From assembly GCA_029532415.1 (NCBI GenBank), contig JAQOTA010000055.1, positions 248,001-312,000 on the forward strand: a DNA stretch of 64,000 nucleotides, written 5' to 3'. Below the pieces are notes generated by a model. That model saw nothing but the letters and a program-made list of their open reading frames with translations, was not told the DNA's origin and searched no databases. Position 1 is the stretch's first letter; each line of letters begins with the position of its first letter. Origin of the DNA: Marasmius tenuissimus. Lineage: Eukaryota > Basidiomycota > Agaricomycetes > Agaricales > Marasmiaceae. Positions 48,751 to 59,483 of this stretch are shown piece by piece. The position numbers and the translations under genes were made by a program.

Positions 48751-51700
48751 ATGGCCTCTGGGTACTACACTTTGAACGATCATGTACAAACTTCTTACAC
48801 TCCTTCTCCACTGACCCAGTCCCCTCCTGCATCACTGTATCCTGGCGACAGTGACTCGTATTTTGTCGCTCATTCTCCTCAGAACTCCAGCTACCTTCGT
48901 CAAGAGTCGCAGTACCTCAATCCGGACTCTCCGACGATTCAGTATCCTCCTCCCTCTGCTAATCCTTTCGCGAGCAGTCGGGACCACTCGCTCTCCACTC
49001 ACTCGCTCACCGACAAATCGTTCGATGATGGAGATGAGGAAAAGTCTTACCACGGCCACCTCAACCTCCACCCCCTGCATCCCCCATCGCTTGGTTTCGC
49101 TCGGAATTCACGTCGCTTCTCCGCAGAGTCCACCACGATTGAAGGTCAGTGGAGACGGCGACAAACAATCAAGCGGGGAGTCACACGAAAAGTCCAGCTG
49201 ACCCACGGCCACTTCATCACCGAGTACCCAGCCCCGACCCCCATCGTCAACGCCATCGAACCTTGTTATCGTAATGCTACTCATACCACCGAATTCACCC
49301 ATATGAGGTACACGGCAGCGACCTGCGACCCCGATGACTTCACCGAAGAAAACGGGTGGAGTCTCCGCACCAAGCTCTACCAACGTCAAACCGAACTCCT
49401 AATTGCCGTTACCTCATACAACGAGGATAAGACCCTGTACGCTCGTACTCTTCACGGCGTCATGCTCAACATTCGAGATATCTGCAAGACAAAACAATCC
49501 AAGTATTGGCGTTCGCACGCTGCCGGGGATCTCGAGATTGGGGGAGGGGGAAACTGGGGCTGGCAAAGAATCACCGTGGCGTTGATCGTCGACGGTTTGG
49601 AACCCATGGACAAGAGTGTCCTGGATATTCTGGCCACTGTCGGCGTCTATCAGGACGGTGTCATGAAGAAGCGAATTGATGGGACAGACGTCGTTTCTCA
49701 TATCTTTGAGGTACGTTCATCTCGAGTCCCGCATCAATCATATCGCTGACAGTCATACACCAGTACACAACCCAATTGTCGATTTCCGACTCGGCCTCCA
49801 ACCCTCAACTTGTCTTACCGCAGGCAGCCGCGAAGGACAACTTGGTCCCTGTCCAGTTCATATTGGTACTGAAAGCTAAGAACCAGAAAAAGATCAATTC
49901 GCACCGTTGGCTCTTCAACGCCATCGGCCGCATGTTGGAAGTAAGTTCAGTCCAAGCGGTTCCTTCAATTTCCTCATCAACTGACGTGCTCCTTCGCTTC
50001 CTAGCCGGAGGTGTGCGTCCTCATTGATGCGGGAACGAAGCCGGGACACAAGTCTATCTTCTACTTGTGGGAGGCCTTCGCCAAAAACAAAGACCTCGGT
50101 GGCTGCTGCGGTGAAATTCACGCAATGATCAAGGGTGGCAAGAAGCTGTTGAACCCCCTGGTCGCCGCACAGAATTTCGAGTACAAGATGTCGAATATTT
50201 TGGGTGAGTTTCACTTGGCGATCCCCCGCCTCATCCTTGTTAACCCTTCTCAGACAAACCCCTTGAATCTTCGTTCGGCTACGTATCCGTTCTTCCGGGA
50301 GCTTTCTCTGCCTACAGATACCGTGCCATCCTTGGACGCCCCCTCGAGCAGTACTTCCATGGTGACCATTCCCTGGCGGATCGACTGGGCGACAAAGGTA
50401 TCTACGGGATGGGCATCTTCACCAAGAACATGTTCTTAGCCGAAGATCGTATCCTTTGTTTCGAGCTGGTCACCAAGAAAGGCGCTCAGTACGTGTTTCC
50501 ATTCCTTCATCCGGATAGGGGGACTGACGAACGTGTACTCTTTCAGGTGGACGTTGACCTATGTGAAGCCTAGTAAGGCTGAAACCGACGTACCTGAACA
50601 TGCTGCAGAGTTGATCGGCCAACGTCGGCGATGGCTCAACGGAAGCTTTGCAGCTAGCGTCTACGCGTTGGTGAATTTCTTCCAAATATATCGCAGCGGG
50701 CATAACCCGATCAGGATGTTCTTCTTGACGATACAAGCATTGGTACGTTCTAAACCAGTTTACCCTCTTCGCTTGGCTCATTCATTCCTTCATGCCCTCA
50801 CAGTACAACGCCTTCTCCCTGGTCTTCGCTTGGTTCTCTCTGGCAAACACATGGCTCACGTTCGCTATCATCATCGACCTATTGCCCGACATGGGCACAA
50901 ATCCCATCATCATCTTCGGAACAAGGGAGATAACTCACTGGTGAGCCCTGAACTGCAACGAACTTCGCGGGACGAGCTCTGACATCATGCACAACAGGGT
51001 GAATGCAGCGTTCAAGTCCGTTTACCTCACGTTCCTGGTTCTTCAGTTTGTCCTGGCTTTGGGTAATCGACCGAAGGGCGAGAAGAGCGCTTATGCTCTC
51101 ACCCTCTGGGTCTACGCTATCCTCGCTCTTTACCTTTTGATTTGTGCTTTTTGGATCACCTTCCAAACGCTCTTTGTATGTGCGATTCCGTCGCTACCTA
51201 TGAAGTATATTTGACCGAACTCCTTTCGTAGAACATCCCTCATATGATCGCCCTTTCCAAACTAGAAAATGATGGGACATTCGACCCTGTCAAATTTTTG
51301 ATGGATTCGGCAGTGGGTGCTTTGGCAGCGGCATTATTCTCGACGTATGGTGAGTCCCTCTTTTATCTTCGTGTGGAAGGAATAGGTGTTGAATACAGGC
51401 TAGGGCTGTACTTCCTCGGTTCCGTTCTCTATGGTGACCCCTGGCACATGTTCTCGAGCTTCCTTCAGTACATGCTATTGGCCCCCAGTTTCACGAACGT
51501 CCTGAACGTTTACGCATTCTGCAATCTACACGACGTGAGTACCTCCGCTCGTCGCTCTTTACCCCTCCATCTTATCTCGCCTCCAATTATCTAGGTTTCG
51601 TGGGGGACGAAAGGGTCCGATAAGGATGATGCCTTGCCCTCTGTCAAATCGTCGAAAGCTCAAGTTGTCGAGGACACTACGAAACCCCAAGAGGATGTCG

Positions 51701-52156
51701 ACGCGGCGTTTAAGCATACCGTGACAAGAGCTATCGCCCCGCTCAACGTACCGGAGGTGGAAGAGAAGCCTACTATGGATGATCAAAATAGGACGTTCCG
51801 TACCAGGTAAAGCATCCGCTGCAGATACATGCTTCGGTCGACGACAACGCTGACGCCTTTGTCGAATAGACTGGTAGCGTCCTGGATGTTCAGCAATGCC
51901 GTGCTGGCCATCGGTGTTATGAACTTGGATGGTCTACATCTGAGCGGAAACGCGGAAGACGGCAGCAAACACCTCGCGAGCAAACAGTCCCATTACTTTA
52001 ACGTGATTCTGTTCTCAACGTTGGGACTTTCTGTCATCAAGTTCCTTGGTGTAAGCTTTCTTTTCTCGTGTCCGATCGCCGGGGAACTGAGGATTTCGGC
52101 AGGCTTTATACTACTTCTTAACGAGGAACTTGCTCAAGATCTTCCAGAGGACTTGA
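48751..52156 (+). CDS. Chitin synthase, division 1 (class I-III type)
   Basis: This membrane glycosyltransferase (GT2) polymerises UDP-GlcNAc into cell-wall chitin. The N-terminal 200 residues are Ser/Pro/Tyr-rich and disordered. The Chitin_synth_1N block ([20 protein letters not shown]) precedes the catalytic core: [56 protein letters not shown] and the diagnostic product-channel motif [12 protein letters not shown] segments follow ([40 protein letters not shown]), then [20 protein letters not shown] and two C-terminal TM helices, ending [12 protein letters not shown]. The ATG at 48751 heads the usual [14 protein letters not shown] start. About ten introns are present. The exact class (I, II or III) is not resolvable by eye. 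Confidence 0.88.
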
Positions 52157-52580
52157 GCGGCGTATCGGACGACAAAAACAACCACAACCATTATAATATT
52201 GAACATCTCTTGTTCTGTTCATTCTTTTCTGTGTATGTACCTGGTTCTGGAATAGGGGGCGGAATTGTAGTGTTTCAATCATGTTTGGTGGCAACGGATC
52301 TGTATCTTCTAGTTAATTTGCGTCTCTAGTCATTTCTGCTATCATTCAAGGTTTCGTACGCTCTAGCCACTCACCGAAAACTTTAGGCTACAATTAGTCC
52401 TTCATTGAAATGAAAATCGCCTGTCAATCTCCTTAGGCATCCGATAGATTCTTTTTGTTGTTTGCGGCATTCGGTCTTTTCGCTTTACTTTTCTCGTAGT
52501 TCAAGCGAGCCGCCCCGTCTTTCATCCTACGCCAGGGCCTGGCATGGACTCACTAATAAATGGTGGGGTAGAGGTGGCTC
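52157..52580. other. Intergenic, no gene seen
   Basis: 3' flank of the chitin synthase up to the first conserved promoter block of the 7-TM array. No coding signal noted. Confidence 0.4.
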
Positions 52581-52729
52581 GAAGCCTACCCTCAAGTTAT
52601 CACGTGGATCGTTCCCGAGGCGAATAGGGACCTTTCGATTGCAGACAACATCATTCCTCAATACCCACACAAAACGCCGGCGGTCAGGTCAAAGTGAGGC
52701 ATGATCATGCATACGGGGTACATAACTGG
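52581..52729 (+). promoter_or_regulatory. Conserved promoter module, 7-TM gene A
   Basis: CCTACCCTCAAGTTAT then CACGTG (52601-52606), and further on GGCATGATCATGCATACGGG, TACATAA and ACTGG (52698-52729). These blocks recur in the same order before genes B, C and D. The ATG is at 52778. Confidence 0.6.
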
Positions 52730-52777
52730 TGCTCGGGATATGCACTGGCAGGATTCAAAATCTCGCGATTCTTATCT

Positions 52778-54037
52778 ATGGAATCTTTGGGCCGGGGAGC
52801 CTTGGACTCAACCCATACACAACGGCGTAACTTTTCTTATCTTGCTGGGATCTCGTTGTTGGTGAGCTTTCTCTCACTAATCACCTCGACTCCTGATAAT
52901 ACGCCACTACCATAGGCTTTCAGCTGGGATGTTCTCTTTCACGCACCAGTCGATTATCAGTTAATGCGCAAGTCCGGGTTCAACTTTCCACAGGTGGTAT
53001 ACGTGACAAACAGGTAAGCTCAATCATGTCGTCATTAGACTGGGTCAAAGCTCACAAGTAACATCGAATCTGTCCAGACTGGAGACTTTGGCTCTCTTGA
53101 TTCTTGAAACTGTGATTTCGAGTGGGGTCTTCCTTCCTTACGCTGTATGCGTCGTAATGAATTTTTTCTTTTGCTCCAGCTGCGCGGATGGGAAGTTTGC
53201 ACTGCCGTGTCCTCCATATTGCGGCTACATGCATTTGGTCCTTCCAATCCAGCATGATGATGGTGCTGCATCTATTACGAACTCGTGCTATCTCCCTCGA
53301 CCGTACTTGGGTGGTCCGGTGCCTAGCTATTCTGTGGCTCGTAACCTTTGGAACCTCCACGGCATTGAGTCCTTTCGCTGTCCAAGGAGACGTGATTGGC
53401 ACAAATTTGTGCATACACACCACCGTCAACCCCTCCCTCATACAGGTCATGCTATGCATTTATGCGTTTCAAGGTGCCTGTATCCTCTTTGCAGACAGCA
53501 GCGGTCTTGTTCTGTCCCCCGATACCTACACGGGGGGATCTGGGCTCGTCAACAAGTTGAAGAGCGCAATTGTAGCCAAAGATGTTCCCTCCTTTACAAA
53601 AGCTGTCTTGCGACACGGACAACAATACTTTCTGTGAGTGTCGATATCTCACCCTAGACATTCACTACACTTCAATTGTCATTCTCGTTTTTAGAGTACA
53701 GCTATTCTACAATGTGGCATTTATTGTCACGATAAGCATCGAGACCATCCCCATTGCATATAACATCGGATTAGCGCTTATAGCCCACGTCTGTCTCCAT
53801 TGTAGATCGTGCTCAGTCTTCCGGAACGTGGGGATATCAAAATACCTTCACGAAGAGGGAATAGCCGACCTAGGCGACGAACCAATCGTTCTCCGGTCCA
53901 GATCGGTCACCCCCCGTGCTTCTCACGGCGAGGCAGACGCTTCGCGCCTGAATGTAGAGAGTCAGGATACGACGGTCACAGAAGTGGTGCGTGGTAGCCC
54001 GATACTCAAATCTGTGTCTTTTCCTCATATGAGTTAG
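52778..54037 (+). CDS. Seven-transmembrane protein, array gene A
   Basis: This gene is the first of four tandem paralogs. It belongs in style to a large agaricomycete family of 7-TM proteins of unknown function (related to those annotated with DUF6533-like domains). Exon 1 reads MESLGRGALDSTHTQRRNFS; exon 2 has AFSWDVLFHAPVDYQLMRKS; then come LETLALLILETVIS, a long exon with SMMMVLHLLRTRAISLDRTW and VPSFTKAVLRHGQQYFL, and a last exon starting VQLFYNVAFIVTISIETIPI with the Cys-rich LHCRSCSVFRNVGISKYL. TM segments alternate with short polar loops. Intron 2 uses a normal GT donor. The cytoplasmic tail is Ser/Glu-rich and ends FPHMS. The role could be sensing or transport; neither is shown. Confidence 0.72.
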
Positions 54038-54221
54038 TAGACAGCGGATCTCAGGGATTCAGTCAGAAGGCAGGCGACTGGACACGGTCCAATCAGTCTA
54101 GCCGATTCGCATCTCCGACCCATTCGACAACCGTAGCATCAGATGAACATTGACTTGTAGTGATCAAAGTTTCAATCGCGAGTTACAGGTTTGGTGACGA
54201 CGGATCTGTACTTCTGTATCT

Positions 54222-54380
54222 CTTTTGCGGCGAGCAATGGTCTCATTCTCACTCCTGGCAACAGTGTTCACCCGGCCACGGGAAAACTTGGGCTCTTGGA
54301 GAAGTTGAATTGCGGTCGTAGCCAGACATTCGACCCGCTTTTACGAAAGCTGTCTTACGACACGGAGAGCGATATTATAT
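54222..54380 (+). pseudogene. Relic of a further 7-TM copy (internal exon only)
   Basis: Between genes A and B the array's common 3' flank (GTGACGACGGATCTGTACTT) runs straight into part of the long internal exon: FAASNGLILTPGNSVHPATG, KLGLLEKL, then a frameshift and a degenerate LRKLSYDTESDII where intact copies have AFTKAVLRHGQQYY. The exon-end GTGAGT donor survives, but no other exon follows. It is best explained as the leftover of a deleted fifth gene. Confidence 0.75.
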
Positions 54381-54441
54381 GTGAGTGGACGTCGACTCAC
54401 TTCGAACTCATAGTTCGTAAAGTTACTATGGCATTGGCTCC

Positions 54442-54612
54442 GAGCCCACCCTCCAGTTTGTCGTGTGGCGTTCTATTTATAATACTTAGCTTCTGATAGT
54501 TGTAAACTCTAGGGGCCTTTCAATTGGACATCCCTCGTACAGAACACCGCCGGTGGTCAGGTTAAAGTAAGGCATGATCGTAAATCATGCATGCAGAGTT
54601 TATAACAACTGG
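54442..54612 (+). promoter_or_regulatory. Conserved promoter module, 7-TM gene B (E-box decayed)
   Basis: GCCCACCCTCCAGTTTGT then CGTGTG (54462-54467) stands where the other copies have CACGTG. GGCATGATCG, ATCATGCATGCAGAG, TTTATAA and ACTGG follow (54571-54612). The ATG is at 54678. Confidence 0.55.
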
Positions 54613-54677
54613 TCTTCGGGCTCTGCGACATCTCTTACTGCACTCTATTCACAACCAAGGTCTCGCAGCTTTCACGG

Positions 54678-55935
54678 ATGGAACCTTTGGGAGCCTTGGA
54701 CTCAATAGTCGCACAGCGTCGTAACTTTTGTTACCTTGTTGTGAGCTCATTGACGGCGAGTTCTTTTGTCTCTAGCGAACCGTCTTGGCTCCTTATGACA
54801 CAGCGCTGCCACAGGCCTTTGCTTGGGACGTCCTCCTTCATGTACGAGACGATTTTCAGTTGATGCGCAAGTCTGGATTCCACCTCCCGCAGGCAGTGTA
54901 TGTGGCAAACAGGTGAGCCCCCATCCCATCCACGGCCCAGCCAGAAGACCGAACGATGACATCAACATCAAATTCATTCAGACTGGCGACTTTGGGGCTC
55001 GTAATTCTTGAAACCGTGATCTCGTGTGAGGTGCCCCTCAATTTTACTGTGTATTGTAATGAACTTTTCTTTTCGTTCCAGCTACGCAGATGGGAGCTTC
55101 GCGTTGTCGTGCCCTTCACTTCGCGGCTGCATGGATGTGGTCCTTTCAGTGCAGCTTGATGGGGGCGCTGCATCTGTTACGAACTCGTGCTATCTCCCGC
55201 GACCGTACTTGGGTGGTTCGGAGTCTCTTCATTCTATGGTTGATAATTTCTGGTGCCTCTATGGCATTGAGTCCTTTCATTATCCAAGGAGGCGTGATTG
55301 GCACAGATTTATGCATACACACTGGCTTGAACCATACCCTCGTACAAGCCATGCTGTGCATTTATGCATTCCAAGGCACTTGTATCGTCTTTGCAGACAG
55401 CAGCGGCCTCATTCTCTTCCCCGGTGTCTACACCACGGGGGAATCTGGTCTCCTCAAGAGGCTGAGGATTGCAATCGTAGCCAAAGACGTTCCCTCCTTC
55501 ACAAAAACTGTCTTGCGACATGGACAGCAATTCTATATGTGAGTTGGTATCCCAATACCAAATCCTCGCTGTACACCGATTGTGATTTTCGTTTTTAGGG
55601 TGCTAATTTTCTACAGTGTGGCATCCGTTATTGCGATAAGCATCGAAACTAGCACCCCTGCATATAACATCGGATTGGCGCTTATAGCCCACGTCTATCT
55701 CCACTGTAGGGCGTGTTCAGTCTTTCGGAACGTAGGAATATCAAAATACCTCCACGAAGAGGGAATAACCGACATAGGCGACGAGCCAATCGTTTTCCGG
55801 TCCAGCTTGGGTACCACCCCCCGTGCGTCTCGCGTCGAGGCAGACGGTCCGCGCCTGAGTGAAGAGAGTCAAGATATGACGGTCCCAGACGTGGTAAGTG
55901 GTGGTCCAATCCCCAAACCTGTGCCTCGTTCCTAA
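54678..55935 (+). CDS. Seven-transmembrane protein, array gene B
   Basis: This is a second tandem paralog. Exon 1 is MEPLGALDSIVAQRRNFCYL; exon 2 AFAWDVLLHVRDDFQLMRKS followed by GFHLPQAVYVANR; then LATLGLVILETVIS and a long exon including SLMGALHLLRTRAISRDRTW, WLIISGASMALSPFIIQGG and DVPSFTKTVLRHGQQFYM. The last exon starts VLIFYSVASVIAISIETSTP and keeps LHCRACSVFRNVGISKYLHE. The end, GGPIPKPVPRS, is shorter than in genes C and D because of an earlier stop. Intron 2 has a GT donor, as in gene A, and A and B share the tail sequence HEEGI-x-D-x-GDEPIV, so they are the closest pair. Confidence 0.72.
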
Positions 55936-57300
55936 TAGGACTTGATAGGCGATTGCGGAGATTCATTCAGAAGGCAGGCAACCGGACATGATCCAATTAG
56001 TCTAGCCGAGTTGAGCCTCACCCTTCGACGAACGGTAGCATCCGTCGAACCTTGTAATGCTCAAAGCTTCAATCGCGAGCCACAGGTTTGGTGATGACGG
56101 ATTTGTACTCCTGTGTTTCTTTATTGGTTTCTATTTTCTGCTACCTGTCAAGCATGCGTGTATACGCGTTCCATAGATAGGCACACTCAATGTGCGCCCC
56201 CAACTAGTCATTGAAATCGCGAATCTTTCTCTCAACGGTCAAGCACCACCTACTTCTCATACCCCGGGCCTGCTGTTATAGTCAAACTGTGGCTGAACTG
56301 TGATGGAGGTTCTGGTTCGGATCTACCCAACGAAGACTGAGTCGGATGGACAGCAGATATTCTCCCAAAATGTACCGATGCCGACCGATGTATTCTTAAG
56401 GCCAAGAGGGTTATCCATTCCGTTCGCTTTTGGTCAGCCATCAATGCTAACCTTGATATCTGTTTAGTGAGCCTGAAATGCCAACATGGTAGCTGATAGC
56501 ATCCGAGACTCCAATTTTGCTTTCGGAGAGCTCATTTCGCTTGACTCAGGTCAGGTATGCTTCCACTTCAGTTTCGTCTAATTTGACCTCTGTTGAAGAG
56601 AAATATAAGCACCGTATCCGAGAAGTACAAGCCGAGCTAGATGACATTGAGGTCGCTTGACTCAGCCGGATAGTTAGAGTCTAAAAGAGCAGATAAATAC
56701 GAGTTATGAGACGGTTTTCATTAACGCGCACCCTGACACTTCATATAAATACCTGGAAGCGATATTGCATATAGTTTCAGATCACTTCGTGATTTCTGAA
56801 AGTCATTGACGCGAAAGAAAGCGTACCTATTGTATGAGTAATCCCAACCGTACACTGTTGCTCTCATCCGATCGTCCCCGTCGACACTGCCAAATCAACT
56901 TCTATATCCTTGTTGCTGATTACTATGTGGTTAAGAGCAAAGAAGAAGTGGACCGAAGGGCTAGAGGGATGTGATGGTGCTGGCAGAGAGGGAAGAACAC
57001 CGCGCGACGTTATTTGGGCAAAGACTGCAAGGCCCCGCACGGACCTCCGCAGACAGAAGTTCATAGAGGTCCGGTACAGTGCCGGGTACTCGAAAGCTTG
57101 TCCGGTGGCCAATCGAAGCTGTTGGACTTGGCCTGCGGTTCGATCCGAGCCTCCAAAGTAGTGAAGCCTAAACCGCAGACCGTCAGAGAAGAGCCAGACT
57201 GAGATAGACAGCAGATAGACATACTGGCGCCCATCGTCAGCGGAGTCGGTGACACATCCGACGTACATCCCGCCCGGGGCTGACGGACTTATCGGCAGGA
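55936..57300. other. Intergenic, shared 3' flank then unassigned sequence
   Basis: The first 170 bp resemble the 3' flanks of genes A and C. The rest, to the promoter module of gene C, shows open frames of up to 134 codons without recognisable motifs. Confidence 0.4.
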
Positions 57301-57429
57301 CCTGCCCTTAAGTAGTCACGTGGCGGCGCTCGAGTTTATAGCCTAAGCCAAAGCGGTTGTCAATTAGTTTTACTCGTACGTTAGGTCCAAGCGAGGCATG
57401 AACATGCATGAAAAGTGTATAAGGACTGG
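57301..57429 (+). promoter_or_regulatory. Conserved promoter module, 7-TM gene C
   Basis: CTGCCCTTAAGTAGT then CACGTG (57317-57322), followed by GAGGCATGAACATGCATG, GTGTATAA and ACTGG (57395-57429). The ATG is at 57492. Same order as in the other copies. Confidence 0.6.
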
Positions 57430-57491
57430 CCCTCGGGACGTGCAGTATTCTGTGCGTTTCAGTCACAGTCAGGGCCTCGCAAACCTCACGC

Positions 57492-58916
57492 ATGGAATCT
57501 TTGCCAGGACCAAGGCTGGATTCGACGCTCACACAACGGCGTCACCTTTGTTGTTTTGCCGTGAGCTCATTGACGGTAAGTTCTCCCATTTCTGGCTAAT
57601 CATATTGACTTCCAATACGCGACACCACTACAGGCATTCAGCTGGGATGTCCTCCTCCACGCACGAGTCGATCTACAGTTGATACGCAAATCTGGGTTCC
57701 ATCTCCCACAGGTAATATATGTGGCAAAGAGGCGAGTTCACATCCCTCAGAGACCGAGCAGAAGACTGAAAATCACACTGCCATGGTCCAGACTGGCTAC
57801 TTTGGCTTTCTTGCTTCTTAATCTTGTGATTTCGAGTGAAGTGCTCCCTCTTTGCACTGTATGCATTGTAATGAACTTTTCTTCTTGTTCTAGCTGCTCG
57901 AATTGGAAGAGGCTCGCACTGCAATGCCCTTCATATCGCAATATCATGCATATGGTCCTTTCACTATACCTTGATGGGAGGGTTACAACTGCTACGGACT
58001 CGTGCTATCTCCCGCGACCGCACTTGGGTGGTCCGGAGTCTCTTTATTCTGTGGCTGATATCTTCTGGGACCTCTATGGCGATGAGTCCTTTCATGCTAC
58101 AAGGAGACGTGGTTGGCACGGATTTGTGCATGCCCACTGGCATCAATCCCTCCCTCATACAAATTATGTTGTCCATCCTTGCATTCGAGGGCACTTGCAT
58201 CGTCTTTGCAGCGAGCAGCGGCCTTGTTCTCACTCCTGGCAACAATATTTACACGGCCACGGGGAAACTTGGGCTCCTCGAGAAGCTGAAGATTGCGATC
58301 GTAGCCAAAGATGTTCCCGCTTTTACGAAAGCTGTCTTACGACATGGACAGCAATACTATATGTGAGTGTCGATATCTCATACTAAACCCTCAATATACT
58401 CCGATTGTGATGCCCGTTTTCAGGGTGCAACTGTCCTACAGTCTGGCATTTATCTCCACGATAGGAAAGGAGACGATCCCCCTTGCATACCGCACCGGAC
58501 CCGCGATGATATTCTTCGTCTTTCTCCATTGTAGGTCCTGCTCAGTCTTCCGGAATATCGGGATATCGAAATGCATTCGCGAAGAAGGAATAATCGACGT
58601 AGACGAGCGGATATTTTTCCGGTCTAGCTCCGATACGACACTCCGTGTTTCTCGCACCGAGGCAGACGTGTCGCGTCTTGAAGAGACCCAAAATACGGCG
58701 GTCATAGAAGTTCAAGCAGTGGGTGGCAGTCCGATTCTCCAAACCTACGTCCCATTCATATATGAATCGACAGCCGATCGCAGGTGTCCGACCGGAAGGC
58801 AGGCGACTGGACATGAGTCAATCGGTCTAGCTGGATCGCATCCCGCTCGTTTGACAACGGCGACAGCTTCCAACCAAGCGTTGAGTCGTAGCATCAATCG
58901 CAAGTCGCAAGTTTAG
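57492..58916 (+). CDS. Seven-transmembrane protein, array gene C
   Basis: This is the third tandem paralog. Exon 1 is MESLPGPRLDSTLTQRRHLC; exon 2 AFSWDVLLHARVDLQLIRKS then GFHLPQVIYVAKR; next LATLAFLLLNLVIS. The long exon includes HIAISCIWSFHYTLMGGLQL, SLFILWLISSGTSMAMSPF and DVPAFTKAVLRHGQQYYM. The last begins VQLSYSLAFISTIGKETIPL and retains LHCRSCSVFRNIGISKCI. Its tail is extended (ESIGLAGSHPARLTTATASN and on) relative to A and B because their earlier stops are absent here; the same region is 3' flank in A. Intron 2 (57732-57791) requires a GC donor. No break was found in the frame. Confidence 0.72.
57732..57791 (+). other. GC-AG intron 2, 7-TM gene C
   Basis: The exon ends AAAGAG and the intron begins GCGAGT; acceptor TCCAG precedes ACTGGCTACTTTGGC. 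The nearby GT (57737) shifts the frame and reaches a stop after about a dozen codons. Genes A and B have GT at this site. Confidence 0.72.
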
Positions 58917-59244
58917 CGGCAAAGGATCTGTATTTCTGTGTCTCTTTTGATTTCCTGCAATATTTCAGTTATTGGTACGCTCAGGAGACGTGCTCATTGC
59001 ACACCATTGAAACGAAATTGCCCACCAATGTGCCTCAAATATTACTAGGATTCCTCTTTTTGCTGCTCGCGGTACTCCTTTCTCTTTTCCTTTCGACATC
59101 CGTAGCCATGTTCAGACGATTCGATCAACTCGTTAAGACACTCGAAGTCCACTTCTCATCATACGCCAAGCCCCGATGCTGTGGTCTGACGCACTACGTA
59201 GGACTCAGCAGGAGGTATGCTTGGGAGTGCGCTAGTGAGCACTG
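58917..59244. other. Intergenic, no supported gene
   Basis: An 82-codon open frame with a hydrophobic stretch (ILLGFLFLLLAVLLSLFLS) begins only with TTG and has no ATG or family match. It may be chance or decayed sequence. Confidence 0.35.
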
Positions 59245-59408
59245 AGAGCCTACCCTGAAGTAGTCACGTGGCAGTACTCAAAGAAATTAATCGATTACAT
59301 AATTACTTCAAAACGGTTTTGGAGATTCCGAGTCGAAACGCCGCCAACGTGTAAAGCGTTAACATTAAACTGGGGCACGATCATGCATGCAGAGTATATA
59401 ACAACTGG
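59245..59408 (+). promoter_or_regulatory. Conserved promoter module, 7-TM gene D
   Basis: GCCTACCCTGAAGTAGT then CACGTG (59265-59270), followed by GGGCACGATCATGCATGCAG, AGTATATAA and ACTGG (59374-59408). The ATG is at 59484. This is the cleanest version of the module. Confidence 0.62.
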
Positions 59409-59483
59409 TTGGGGTGTCCGGCATTTTGTGCATTCCAATCACAGCCAGGATCCCTCCGTCCACGGCTCTCACATAGTAATACT

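Noticed and set aside
58997..59245. Small membrane protein gene
   Set aside because: The frame has only a TTG start, lies in a spacer and has no counterpart at the other array spacers.
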